DNA from: RGIG5612 sp045600845
Lineage (GTDB): Bacteria > Bacillota > Clostridia > Lachnospirales > Lachnospiraceae
Direction of reading: 5' to 3'
DNA length: 36,438 bases
Assembly: GCA_045600845.1 (NCBI GenBank)
Contig: JAZRYR010000041.1
Span: 1-36,438, forward strand
Part shown: piece by piece, positions 7,995-16,187 of the stretch
How the letters are laid out: every line of letters begins with the position of its first letter
How positions within the stretch are numbered: the first letter of the stretch is position 1
The notes under the pieces: model-generated
The model's input: the letters and a program-made list of their open reading frames with translations, nothing else
What the model was told of the DNA's origin: nothing
Database searches by the model: none
Translations under genes and position numbers: made by a program

Positions 7995-9113
7995 TTACCG
8001 TACTTTCTGTCCTTCTATATAAACTGCTTCTAAATTCCAGTCTTTATCACAGATAATGAAATCTGCACATTTTCCTTCTTTAATGGAGCCGATTTCATTC
8101 TCCATCTTCAGCTGTTTTGCAGGGTTCATAGTACAAGAGCGAATCGCTTCTTCCACAGGAATACCATAAGAAATAACATTCTTCATCATGCCAAAAAGAT
8201 TTGTTACGGAACCGGCCAAGGTTCCATCATCTAAGGTGGCAGTAAGGCCTTTTAAGGTAACTCTAAGTTCTCCTAGGTCATATTCTCCATCTTCCATGCC
8301 ACAACAGGAAAGGGCATCGGATATCATAACAACTCTTCCCCTGAAAAGATGGAAGACCATACGGATTACTGCCGGATGGATATGGATGCCATCACAAATC
8401 AGTTCCACAAAAACCTTTTCTTTTTCTAAAGCCGCCAGCTGCACTCCCGGCTCCCGGTGATGAATTCCATTCATGCCGTTAAACAAATGAGTTACATGAG
8501 TTGCCCCTGTATCAAAAGCTTCAAGGGCCAGATCATAACCTGCCTCCGTATGGGCAACGGATACGGTACAGAGCTCGGATACTTTTTTAATATAATCCAT
8601 AGCTCCTTCCAATTCCGGAGCTACATCTGCAATTCTTATTAAACCCTCGCAGGAATCGAAAAGTTCTTTAAAAGTGACAAAGTCCGGCAATTTCAGATAT
8701 TCCGAATTTTGGGCGCCCCGTTTTTCATAAGAAAAGAACGGGCCTTCCATGTTAATTCCTACGACCTTCGCTTCCTTCTCGTTTCGGTTCTTGTGAAGTG
8801 CCAACGCGTTTCCATAAGCTCTTTTTAAAGACTCATAAGGAACCGTCATGGACGCTGGGGCAAAAGACGTAATACCATTTTCCGCCAGATATGTCGCCAT
8901 GGTCCGTAAACCGTTTTCATCACAGGTAGAAAAATCATAGCCGGAGTTTCCATGACCATGAACATCAATCAGTCCCGGAAGGACATATTTATCCGTTACG
9001 TCCAGAACTTCTCCATCTGCCACATCGGCATTCACAAAGGTTCCATCTACAACACCGATGGATTCTTCCTTAAAACCCTCTTCTGTATAAATTGTGCCGT
9101 TTTTTAAAATCAT
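7995..9113 (-). CDS. nagA: N-acetylglucosamine-6-phosphate deacetylase
   Basis: This is a 372-aa amidohydrolase that converts GlcNAc-6-P to GlcN-6-P and acetate in amino-sugar and cell-wall recycling. The metal and active-site motifs of NagA are visible: PGLIDVHGHG near residue 50, GINMEGPF, VAHTEAG, THLFNGM, CDGIHIHP and the catalytic Asp in MISDALSCCG. Length is normal. AGAGG lies before the ATG. No nagB or PTS gene is next to it. Upstream lies the tail of a lost sugar ABC permease, which may mark a former amino-sugar uptake locus. Confidence 0.94.
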   Translation of the reverse strand: MILKNGTIYTEEGFKEESIGVVDGTFVNADVADGEVLDVTDKYVLPGLIDVHGHGNSGYDFSTCDENGLRTMATYLAENGITSFAPASMTVPYESLKRAYGNALALHKNRNEKEAKVVGINMEGPFFSYEKRGAQNSEYLKLPDFVTFKELFDSCEGLIRIADVAPELEGAMDYIKKVSELCTVSVAHTEAGYDLALEAFDTGATHVTHLFNGMNGIHHREPGVQLAALEKEKVFVELICDGIHIHPAVIRMVFHLFRGRVVMISDALSCCGMEDGEYDLGELRVTLKGLTATLDDGTLAGSVTNLFGMMKNVISYGIPVEEAIRSCTMNPAKQLKMENEIGSIKEGKCADFIICDKDWNLEAVYIEGQKVR

Positions 9114-9193
9114 AATAGCCTCTGTCTACTTAAAGATGTACAAAGGGTCGGCCAAAACGGACCGGCCCTGATGATATTTGATAATCGTCTTTC

Positions 9194-9361
9194 TTACTGT
9201 CTTACAGCTTTTCCTCTGTTATAAAGCATTAACAGAAGAACTAAGATAACCTCATTCAGTACGTTACGAATTGGGGAAGCAAGGTTCAGGGATGTTAACA
9301 TGTTGGAAAGAAGAACCATAACTAAAGAACCTGCAATACTTCCTGCATAAGATCCTTCTTA
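9194..9361 (-). pseudogene. C-terminal remnant of sugar ABC permease
   Basis: The minus strand is open from about 9361 to a TAA at 9194 and reads as ~54 residues: GSYAGSIAGSLVMVLLSNML, then TSLNLASPIRNVLNEVILVL and a basic end RGKAVRQ. This pattern, a hydrophobic segment, a short polar loop and a last hydrophobic segment followed by Arg/Lys, matches the C-terminus of RbsC-type (BPD_transp_2) sugar permeases. There is no start codon and the frame is cut by a stop at its 5' edge, beside the terminator at 9373-9402. A deletion has removed the rest. A weak GC-rich hairpin sits just downstream at about 9145-9170. Confidence 0.6.
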
Positions 9362-9372
9362 CTTTTTAGAAA

Positions 9373-9402
9373 TTCCTGCCACCTTATTTAAGTTGGCAGG
9401 AA
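9373..9402 (-). terminator. intrinsic terminator of molybdoenzyme operon
   Basis: TTCCTGCCA (9373-9381) pairs perfectly with TGGCAGGAA (9394-9402) across a 12-base loop. On the minus strand it starts six bases after the AsrB-like stop and is followed by TTTCT. On the plus strand a run of six T follows, so it can work in both directions. Confidence 0.8.
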
Positions 9403-9407
9403 CTTTT

Positions 9408-10223
9408 TTAGTCAAATAATTTCGACGCTACGGTGTAGTTGAATACCGGACCTTCTAAGCAAACGTAAGTCTCGTTAATCTTGCAGTGTCCGCATTTACC
9501 AACGGCGCAGCTCATCTTTCTTTCGAAAGATACCCAGATTTTTTCTTCCGGAACTCCGCATTTCACACATTCCGCTCCGGCGAATTTCATCATTATCGGA
9601 GGGCCTACAATTACTACATTGTAATCACCCAACTCCGCAAATGGAATCTTGCTGATATGTTCCGTTACCAAGCCACCTTCAAAGCCTTCGGCAGCTCCCG
9701 TGTCCAAGGTGTAAATGGTATGGAACTTCTCTGCAAATTTTGCACGTTCCTCATTAAACAGTGCACAATCTGCATCACGGAAACCTGCAATCAGGTATAC
9801 CTCCTTCGCAATTTCCGGATTGTTGTAGAAATGTTCCAGCAAGGTCTTAACCGGCGCCATACCCGTACCACCACAGATAACCACCAACGGTTTATTTTCA
9901 AATTTTTCTACCGGCCATGGATTTCCATAAGGGCCTCTCATGAACAGGGTGCTTCCCTGCTGCAGTCCGAAAACGCCCTCGGTTAAACGGCCAACCTTAC
10001 GAATGGTGAATTCCACAAAACCATCGCCTTTTCCACTGACAGAAATCGGAGCTTCGCCAACCTTCGGGATGGACAGCATGAAAAACTGTCCGTCTAAGGT
10101 TTCTCCATCATAAGCAACGCGGAAGGTCGATTCCGCGGTTGTCTGCCGAACAACCTCTAAGATTCTGTGAGGTTCTGGTTTCATAATATTGATCATATTC
10201 TCAAATTTTTCCTGTTCAGTCAC
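9408..10223 (-). CDS. asrB: AsrB-like FAD/NAD(P)H oxidoreductase subunit
   Basis: This is a 271-aa ferredoxin-NADP reductase-fold protein closest in layout to anaerobic sulfite reductase subunit B. An FAD domain spans about 15-105, with RGPYGNPWP preceding an NAD(P) domain with CGGTGMAP. The C-terminal cluster-binding motif CAVGKCGHCKINETYVC resembles the 2Fe-2S site of AsrB and PyrK. The start is taken as GTG at 10223 because AGGTGA lies five bases ahead; the next Met is ten codons in. It is the last gene of the molybdoenzyme operon, 77 bases after the AsrA-like gene. Role by inference: NAD(P)H entry point of the complex. No AsrC siroheme subunit is present. Confidence 0.88.
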   Translation of the reverse strand: MTEQEKFENMINIMKPEPHRILEVVRQTTAESTFRVAYDGETLDGQFFMLSIPKVGEAPISVSGKGDGFVEFTIRKVGRLTEGVFGLQQGSTLFMRGPYGNPWPVEKFENKPLVVICGGTGMAPVKTLLEHFYNNPEIAKEVYLIAGFRDADCALFNEERAKFAEKFHTIYTLDTGAAEGFEGGLVTEHISKIPFAELGDYNVVIVGPPIMMKFAGAECVKCGVPEEKIWVSFERKMSCAVGKCGHCKINETYVCLEGPVFNYTVASKLFD

Positions 10224-10300
10224 TTCGTCACCTATTATTTCTTTCTGAAAATCACTGTCTTGAATAACCTATTTCTGTCAGATTTCTTTCGACGGATCTT

Positions 10301-11299
10301 TCAGATACTTTTACATTCTTCTGCTAATTCATTAATGGTATCAATGAAAGAGATTTCCTGCGGACAACGCATCTCGCATCTGCCACAGCCTACGCACATA
10401 TTCCAGTCGGTCCCGAATCTGGATTTAAAATCGTAGAATTTATGGAATACCTTAAAGCGCATGTTTGCCCCATGAGTCGCTCTGGATTTTGCGCCGCCGG
10501 CAGTTTCCGTGAAAGAATCCAGCATACAGGAGGACCATACTCTCTTACGTTCGCCATCGGAGCTGCCTTCCGTATAAACTACGTCCACTGTATCGAAGCA
10601 GCTGCAGGTTCCGCATACGGTATTACATCCGCCACAGCCGATGCACTTGTCATCAAACTTCTTCCAATACTCTAATTCGCTGACTGCCTTCAGATTTTCC
10701 TTTTTAATCTCCGGAACAGTAACCTTCTTTGCGTTTTCTTTTACGAATTCTGGCTGATAGTCTGCAGCTTCACATCCGGCAAATAGTCCGGCGAAAGCCT
10801 CGTCCTTCGCTTCTACTAAGATGTCATCCGTAAGTTTAACTGCGAAAGCATAGTCATCGGTTTCGTTGCTGCTTGTAGAAACGCAGAAGCAGTCCTCAAA
10901 ACCACCACATTCGATGAGAGCGAATTTTACTTTCTTTCTCATGCGTGCGTAGAAATAATCGCTGTTGTTCTCGCCATTGTCTAAAAAGATTTTATCTAAT
11001 CTCCGAATGGAATTAATATCGCAGGCACGGGCAAAAATCAGAAGATCCCGGTCATCCGCTACTTCGGAAGGCTCTGCTTCCTCGCCCTTGAAATAAAACA
11101 TTACCTGAGAAATTGGATAGAACACTTCTTTGATGGAGAAGTTGCTCTGACGGTCCATAACGATTTCACTTACCGATTTCAGTTCTGCGAATCTAACGTT
11201 TTTATGAGGTCTGTCCCATTTCGGTCCGAACACTTTATACTGACCGGAAAGGCCTTTTAAGATCTCATCCATTTTTTCTATTGAAATTTTATAACCCAT
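10301..11299 (-). CDS. asrA: AsrA-like 4Fe-4S electron-transfer subunit
   Basis: This is a 332-aa soluble protein with the layout of anaerobic sulfite reductase subunit A. A ~230-residue N-terminal domain includes LLIFARACDINSIRRLDKIF. Two 4Fe-4S motifs follow: CIGCGGCNTVCGTCSC and, near the C-terminus, CVGCGRCEMRCPQ. The ATG at 11299 overlaps the TorD-like gene by 11 bases, so translation is coupled; a longer frame from 11329 lacks support. In the asr system this subunit passes electrons from AsrB to the siroheme enzyme. Here the only terminal enzyme in the operon is a molybdoprotein, so the subunit probably bridges AsrB to that complex. Confidence 0.88.
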   Translation of the reverse strand: MGYKISIEKMDEILKGLSGQYKVFGPKWDRPHKNVRFAELKSVSEIVMDRQSNFSIKEVFYPISQVMFYFKGEEAEPSEVADDRDLLIFARACDINSIRRLDKIFLDNGENNSDYFYARMRKKVKFALIECGGFEDCFCVSTSSNETDDYAFAVKLTDDILVEAKDEAFAGLFAGCEAADYQPEFVKENAKKVTVPEIKKENLKAVSELEYWKKFDDKCIGCGGCNTVCGTCSCFDTVDVVYTEGSSDGERKRVWSSCMLDSFTETAGGAKSRATHGANMRFKVFHKFYDFKSRFGTDWNMCVGCGRCEMRCPQEISFIDTINELAEECKSI

Positions 11300-11915
11300 A
11301 GTTTTCCCTTTCCAATCCAAGCATTCCATTGGTTACCTTCGCCCAGCCTTTATAAAAGTCTGTGGCTGCATATTTCACTACATCTGCTGTAAAGGAGCTT
11401 ACCCAGTTCAGAAGATGATTCTTTACATAAGCTTTCTGCTCTTCTTCGGAATCTTCTTCAATCAGTTTTGCCATGTATTCCAGTTCCGCTCCCAGATGGT
11501 CTTCCATTACTTTAAACATATCTTCTCTTAATTTCAGACCCTTAGCAGCGTAAAATTTTTCCGCTTCTGCTGTGCTTTCGCCATAAATCTGATGAGCCAT
11601 GTTTTTATAAACGGATTCATATGGAAAAGCAGACTGTCCGGACTGATCTCCTGCAGAAAGGAAGGTTTTCCCATAATCTGCTGCCAGTTCCTCGATGGTT
11701 GCTTCGTCGGAAAGCTTATTCTCTGCGAAATATTTCACAATCAAAGCATAGCCTTCTTTCAGGTCCAATTCCGCGGAACTTTTTCCTGTAATTTCCGGAA
11801 ACTGCATTCCTTTAAAAGCGGTTAACATCCTCTCATCTACTTCAATCAGATAAAGCTTTCCCAGCAAGCGGTACATAAGGATTCTATTTTCATCGGTTTT
11901 TGATAAATTATTCAT
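11289..11915 (-). CDS. TorD/DmsD-like molybdoenzyme chaperone
   Basis: This is a 208-aa all-helical cytoplasmic protein of the TorD family, which holds apo-molybdoenzymes until the cofactor is inserted. The conserved SAFPYESVYKN segment near the middle and the preceding ADYGKTFLSAG match the family's substrate-binding region, and EDHLGAELEYMAKLIEE is the typical later helix. The ATG at 11915 has AAAGGA eight bases ahead; the longer frame start at 11948 lies inside the ferredoxin gene. Because the partner enzyme lacks a Tat signal, this chaperone probably serves cofactor loading rather than export proof-reading. Confidence 0.87.
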   Translation of the reverse strand: MNNLSKTDENRILMYRLLGKLYLIEVDERMLTAFKGMQFPEITGKSSAELDLKEGYALIVKYFAENKLSDEATIEELAADYGKTFLSAGDQSGQSAFPYESVYKNMAHQIYGESTAEAEKFYAAKGLKLREDMFKVMEDHLGAELEYMAKLIEEDSEEEQKAYVKNHLLNWVSSFTADVVKYAATDFYKGWAKVTNGMLGLERENYGL

Positions 11916-11928
11916 ATCGGATTCCTTT

Positions 11929-12513
11929 TTACTTTTTGAATGGGTCAATCCATTCGTCTTTTCTTAAGATAAATCTGCCAGACGGATTGGTTCCTGCACC
12001 ATTATTCAGGCTGTAAACATGTCCTTCGTTTGTAGCAAGAAGTTTGGAAACTTCGCTTTCCGGATCATTTACATCACCAAAATAAATCGCATTGCCCGGG
12101 CATAATTTTACACATGCCGATTTTTCATCTTTTTCTCTTAAGTGGCTGCAGATAATACATTTATCCATAATACGCAGTTCTTTGTTAAAGTTTTCTGCGT
12201 CATATGGACAAGCTTTCATACAGCTCTGGCAGCCGATGCAGGCTTCCTTGTCAATATAAACAACGCCGTCTTCATTGCTCTTATAACATGCACCGGTCGG
12301 GCATACGTTAACGCAGGCAGGATCTTCACACTGCTGGCACATTACCGGAATGTAGTACATATGCTGATCCGGATATTTTCCATAAGTGATGGTGTGAAGG
12401 ACGCTGCGGCTTTTGCCCAGCCCGATATCATTTTCCATTTTACATGCAACCTGACAGCCGGCGCGGCAGCCGATACATCTGTCCAGGTCGATTACGATTG
12501 CAAACTGTTTCAT
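11929..12513 (-). CDS. four-cluster ferredoxin subunit of molybdoenzyme
   Basis: This is a 194-aa DmsB/PhsB/NrfC-type electron-transfer protein. It has four Cys groups: CIGCRAGCQVAC; CQQCEDPACVNVCPTGAC; CIGCQSCMKACP; and CIICSHLREKDEKSACVKLCP, as expected for four 4Fe-4S clusters. The ATG overlaps the last base of the molybdoenzyme stop (TAATG), so the two are translated in step. It lacks any transmembrane helix, and no NrfD/DmsC-type anchor gene is near. Inference: it passes electrons from the AsrA-like protein to the molybdenum subunit in the cytoplasm. Confidence 0.92.
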   Translation of the reverse strand: MKQFAIVIDLDRCIGCRAGCQVACKMENDIGLGKSRSVLHTITYGKYPDQHMYYIPVMCQQCEDPACVNVCPTGACYKSNEDGVVYIDKEACIGCQSCMKACPYDAENFNKELRIMDKCIICSHLREKDEKSACVKLCPGNAIYFGDVNDPESEVSKLLATNEGHVYSLNNGAGTNPSGRFILRKDEWIDPFKK

Positions 12514-15149
12514 TAGAATTTGCCTCCCGGCAGCCATTTTTTGAAATCTGCAGGTTCTGTCCAGATGCCTTCCGGAGCAGAGTCTGCGTTATATACTTTA
12601 ACCTGGAAAGCTCGCAGGGTGTAAGTTCCCAGAATGTCATTGTAAGGGCCTTCGCTCCTTGCAAGGACGCTGACATTGCTTTCTTTCCATCCGTGGGTAT
12701 CTGTATTCAGAGTCTCAGGGAACCAGAAACGTTCCATCCACACGGTATTCGGTCCGATGTTTTCGGTTGCTACCGCTTTCGCTCTGACTTTACCTCTCTT
12801 GGACTCAACCCATACCCATTTACCGGATTCAATTCCTAATTCTGCTGCCTTATCTGTATTAATCCAGATTTCCGGTACAGGGTACATTTCACGGAGTCTC
12901 GGAATGTTTCTAAGGGTGGAATGATGAAAGAACGGAACTCTTCCGTTGGTCATCGTCAACGGATATTCTTTCGTCGTTTCTACATCATTTACCGGGCCTT
13001 CAAACGGTTCCATGTAGTATGGAAGCGGATCATAATCCTTCGATGCAGGAGGCATTGGAAACGGCAGGTAAGGTTTACCGGTTCTTGCCAACGTGATCAG
13101 ACGGTCACAGTACAGCTCCAGTTTCTTGGAAGGAGTGTTGAAGCCTTTTAATTTTCCATCGTTTCCGGTCTGCATATAGGTGTCATAGGTCTTCCATTCC
13201 TCTTTTGGAAGGAACTCGTAGTAACCAGCCTTGGTGAATTCTTCCCAGTTCATGCCGATCGGTTTCAGTACCGTATCAAACAGTTCGGTTTCGTCTTCCC
13301 AATAAGGCAGGTCGCTGCCCATATATTCGGCATCGAAAGCCTTCTGACAGCCTTCGTGGCCTAACTGCGCACACTTCTTAGCTATGTTGGACCATACAAC
13401 GGTTTCGTCCTTGGTCTCCCATACATGAGCTACTCTCTGACGAGCAACTAAGGTGTTGCAGATTTCAACGATTAAGTTTGTCTCCAGCCATTCGGTGATT
13501 GGCAGAAGAACGTCTGCGTAAGCAGAGAAGGAAGTTGGATACATATACATATGGATAATGAAATCCAGTTCATGAATGGCCTTCTCCCATTTATTTCCAT
13601 CGCCTAAAACGGCCATCTTGTTTCCGGAACGATCCATCCATACTCTCGGCTTATATGGCTTTCCGGTAAGGATTGCGTCAAGAACTGCTGCCGGCTGGCC
13701 TGCATGCCACATACCTAAGCCCTTATGCTCTACGCCACCTAAACGTTTTGGAAGCTGCTCGGCAGGAAGCTTCGTCGGCGCCATGGGAACCGGGTTGGTT
13801 GCGCCATGGAGAACCGCACTGGTTGGGAAGTTCTGCAGGGAAGTTCCCGGCTTTTCGATATTGCCTACCAGCATGTCGATCATATCTGCTGCATGAGCTG
13901 CCTGGAAGGAGTTCGGAGTCTGGTCCGTAGCAACGCCCAAGCAGATTGCAGAAGGTTTTTCTGCCAGGTAAAGATCCAAAGCCTTTTGGATTCGATCCGG
14001 CTCTAAGCAGCAGATTTCCCCGGTTCTTTCCAGAGTGAATTCTGCGACTCTTTCCTTCAGAATCTGGCCTGCGGTTTTATATACCTTTCCGTCGATTTCA
14101 TATTCGCCGAAAATATCTACATCCAGGCTGTCATCCCATGGATAAGACAGTTCCTGAATTGAATTTGTCTTTTTATCAAATACCATGAATCCGTCCGGAC
14201 CGGTCTTCTCGTTGCCGTCTGCATCCTTTGCACGGAGACAATATTTGGTATCTAAATCTACTAAATAAGGCAGGTTGGTCCATTTCAGAACAAAATCTGC
14301 ATCATATTTTTTATTCTCGATAATGTAGTTCATCCAGCACAGCATCAGGGCAACATCGGTGCCTGGACGAATCGGAAGCCATACATCGGCTTTCGCTGCA
14401 TCCGGAGTAAATCTTGGGTCGATAACAACGGTCTTTGTGCCTCTTGCTCTCAGCTCGTTCACCATACGGCCACCGCTGGCAGTACAGGAGTTGGAAGGAT
14501 CCGTTCCCCAAAGAACCAGAGTTTTCGTCTTGCAGTTATCTGCATCGTAAAGGTCTTTCGCCTTAGAATCGGCAATACTGGAATCCTGGCCGCCGTAAAT
14601 CATGTTGCAGGCAGAAACTCGAGGCAGATAGCACTGAGCGCATCCCGGCTCGAACCAGTTCGGAGTTCCGAAAATATTTGCGAAACGGCTGATGCTCCAA
14701 ATAGCAGGATTTCCACCGCCGCCAGTGGTGCAGAAAACGGTTTCTGCGCCATAGTCCTTACGAACCTGCATCAGTTTGTTTCCAATAACATCCATCGCCT
14801 GGTCCCAGCTGATACGACGCCATTTCCCGCTGCCACGTTCGCCTACGCGAATCAGAGGATATTTGTTACGGTTTGGATGATAGAGGGCTGCGATACCGGA
14901 AAGCCCCTTAGAACACAGTTTTCCCTGGCTCATCGGATCATCTGGATTACCTTCCAACTTGATGACACGGCCGTTTTTTACATGGGCCTTAACACCGCAG
15001 TTAGAGATGCAAGCTCTGCAACAGGTGGTGATGATTTTTTCCTCGCCATCTAAGTCTACTTCGTAAGGCTCACAAGTAGAAAATGCGGTCCAATCACCGA
15101 TCGCCGCCTGTAAATTTGTAATGTTGATTTTTTCAAAGATATTTTCCAT
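12513..15149 (-). CDS. molybdopterin oxidoreductase, catalytic subunit
   Basis: This is an ~878-aa DMSO-reductase superfamily catalytic subunit. Near the N-terminus a 4Fe-4S site is formed by CCRACISNC and, 28 residues later, the Cys of KLCSKG. The cofactor domain includes FCTTGGGGNP, ISRFANIFGTPNWFEPGCAQC and VLWGTDPSNS. The second Cys of GCAQC aligns with the molybdenum ligand of Cys-type members (PhsA/PsrA, acetylene hydratase). The C-terminal domain (MTNGRVPFFHHSTLRNIPRL onward) is the molydop_binding fold. No twin-arginine signal is present, so it is cytoplasmic. A GTG at 15161 is an alternative start; neither start has a strong ribosome site. Substrate cannot be deduced; thiosulfate, polysulfide, dehydroxylation or hydration substrates are all possible. 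Confidence 0.92.
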   Translation of the reverse strand: MENIFEKINITNLQAAIGDWTAFSTCEPYEVDLDGEEKIITTCCRACISNCGVKAHVKNGRVIKLEGNPDDPMSQGKLCSKGLSGIAALYHPNRNKYPLIRVGERGSGKWRRISWDQAMDVIGNKLMQVRKDYGAETVFCTTGGGGNPAIWSISRFANIFGTPNWFEPGCAQCYLPRVSACNMIYGGQDSSIADSKAKDLYDADNCKTKTLVLWGTDPSNSCTASGGRMVNELRARGTKTVVIDPRFTPDAAKADVWLPIRPGTDVALMLCWMNYIIENKKYDADFVLKWTNLPYLVDLDTKYCLRAKDADGNEKTGPDGFMVFDKKTNSIQELSYPWDDSLDVDIFGEYEIDGKVYKTAGQILKERVAEFTLERTGEICCLEPDRIQKALDLYLAEKPSAICLGVATDQTPNSFQAAHAADMIDMLVGNIEKPGTSLQNFPTSAVLHGATNPVPMAPTKLPAEQLPKRLGGVEHKGLGMWHAGQPAAVLDAILTGKPYKPRVWMDRSGNKMAVLGDGNKWEKAIHELDFIIHMYMYPTSFSAYADVLLPITEWLETNLIVEICNTLVARQRVAHVWETKDETVVWSNIAKKCAQLGHEGCQKAFDAEYMGSDLPYWEDETELFDTVLKPIGMNWEEFTKAGYYEFLPKEEWKTYDTYMQTGNDGKLKGFNTPSKKLELYCDRLITLARTGKPYLPFPMPPASKDYDPLPYYMEPFEGPVNDVETTKEYPLTMTNGRVPFFHHSTLRNIPRLREMYPVPEIWINTDKAAELGIESGKWVWVESKRGKVRAKAVATENIGPNTVWMERFWFPETLNTDTHGWKESNVSVLARSEGPYNDILGTYTLRAFQVKVYNADSAPEGIWTEPADFKKWLPGGKF

Positions 15150-15189
15150 AATTTTTGTCACTTACTTGAAAATTTATTTTTGTTTACAC

Positions 15190-15274
15190 AAGGTATAATC
15201 TACCTTATTTTTCCTATTTATTCAAGGTATACCTCCATACTCTGCTAAGGTATACCTCCATACTCTGCTAAGGT
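15190..15274. promoter_or_regulatory. three palindromic candidate operators
   Basis: AAGGTATAATCTACCTT (15190-15206) is a 6+6 inverted repeat. AAGGTATACCT occurs at 15224-15234 and 15247-15257, each inside a 23-bp tandem unit that starts AAGGTATACCTCC. A third partial unit begins at 15270. They lie 40-110 bases upstream of the molybdoenzyme start, where an operator would be expected. No regulator gene is adjacent. Function is inferred from position and symmetry only. Confidence 0.5.
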
Positions 15275-15346
15275 CTTTGGAATTACTAAACTTCGGCTCT
15301 CCAATCCCTATCTTTTTGACAGAAAAACCTAAAATGGAGGGGAAAT

Positions 15347-15595
15347 GCTCATCTTTTGCGTTTACGTCCCAGATAATATGGAAAAAGACATGAAATAGCT
15401 CAACTTTTTCGTTTGCGTTCTGACTTATGCCAATCATTTTCGTTTCTGTTCCAATTTGTGCTCATCTTTTGCGTTTACGTTCCAAACTGGCTATTTTTCC
15501 TATTTTTTCAGAACAAAAACGAAAAAGTTGAGCTTTTTTAGCTTGAAAATGAAAATATCCTCATGTTTCAGAACAGAAACGCAAAAAACGAACTC
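15347..15595. mobile_element. ORF-less element of direct and inverted 25-bp units
   Basis: Four units in one orientation start at 15347, 15398, 15429 and 15460 (the first is GCTCATCTTTTGCGTTTACG with CCCA soon after). Two inverted units lie at 15508-15533 and 15568-15595 (TCAGAACAAAAACG type). Units 2 and 5 are nearly perfect reverse complements, so long hairpins are possible. No protein is encoded. The layout, one unit group facing the other, resembles the two ends of an IS21- or Tn7-type element without a body. The right edge reaches the GNAT stop codon at 15599. Identity as a mobile element is inference. Confidence 0.5.
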
Positions 15596-15598
15596 TTT

Positions 15599-16150
15599 TC
15601 ACACAGTTTTTAGCGCATTTTCCCAGGTTTCTTTCGTGATGCTAAGGACATGGACATCATGGAGCTCATTTACTAACGGCACAAAAATATTCTTTTCCAT
15701 ATGGTCGTAGGTTAAACCATAACTTTCCAGCAAATGTCCGGATTTATTATTCCCATCATAATAAGCTGCCCAAACCTTGTTTAATTTCAGATCTTCAAAG
15801 CAATGGCGCAGCACCTCTCGGCCCGCCTCCGAAATATAACCCTGGTTCCAGAATTCTTTTCCGATCCAGGCTCCCATTTCCACTTCATCTTCTGCATCAG
15901 TTAAATCCGTGTCCCCTTTAAATTTCAAGTTAAAGCTTCCGATGGGATTTCCATCTTCTTTTAAACAGATTGCATAGGTTTCCGGAGCTGACAGTTGGCT
16001 TCGAATCACGGCAAGGCTGACTTCCACATCGGTATGAGGTGGCCAACCAGCGGTAACGCCGATGGATGGATCCTTCGCATATTCAAATAAACTTTCTGCG
16101 TCCGCTTCTTCCCACGGACGCAGAATTAATCGTTCTGTATATAAAATCAT
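15599..16150 (-). CDS. GNAT acetyltransferase, RimJ/RimL type
   Basis: This is a 183-aa GNAT acetyltransferase of the RimJ/RimL group. The start TERLILRPWEEADAESLFEY is the family's usual opening. The acetyl-CoA region is degenerate but recognisable around VEMGAWIGKEFWNQGYISEA, followed by NKVWAAYYDGNNKSGHLLES. Target unknown; relatives acetylate protein N-termini or small amines. The stop codon lies against the repeat cluster. Upstream, an inverted repeat (CCGGTT...AACCGG, about 16159-16177) separates it from trxA and includes the weak GGATG ribosome site. Confidence 0.85.
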   Translation of the reverse strand: MILYTERLILRPWEEADAESLFEYAKDPSIGVTAGWPPHTDVEVSLAVIRSQLSAPETYAICLKEDGNPIGSFNLKFKGDTDLTDAEDEVEMGAWIGKEFWNQGYISEAGREVLRHCFEDLKLNKVWAAYYDGNNKSGHLLESYGLTYDHMEKNIFVPLVNELHDVHVLSITKETWENALKTV

Positions 16151-16187
16151 TTTTTCATCCGGTTCGGATTCAACCGGTTCAGGATTT

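Noticed and set aside
9408..11299. A standard anaerobic sulfite reductase operon (asrABC)
   Set aside because: No siroheme subunit is present; the coupled upstream genes encode a molybdoenzyme, its ferredoxin and a TorD-like chaperone.
12142..12516. 124-aa plus-strand ORF opposite the ferredoxin gene
   Set aside because: It is a shadow of the Cys-codon-rich ferredoxin gene with no start signals.
15222..15437. 71-aa minus-strand ORF over the repeat region
   Set aside because: It has no ribosome site, and its repeated end simply translates the 23-bp tandem duplication.
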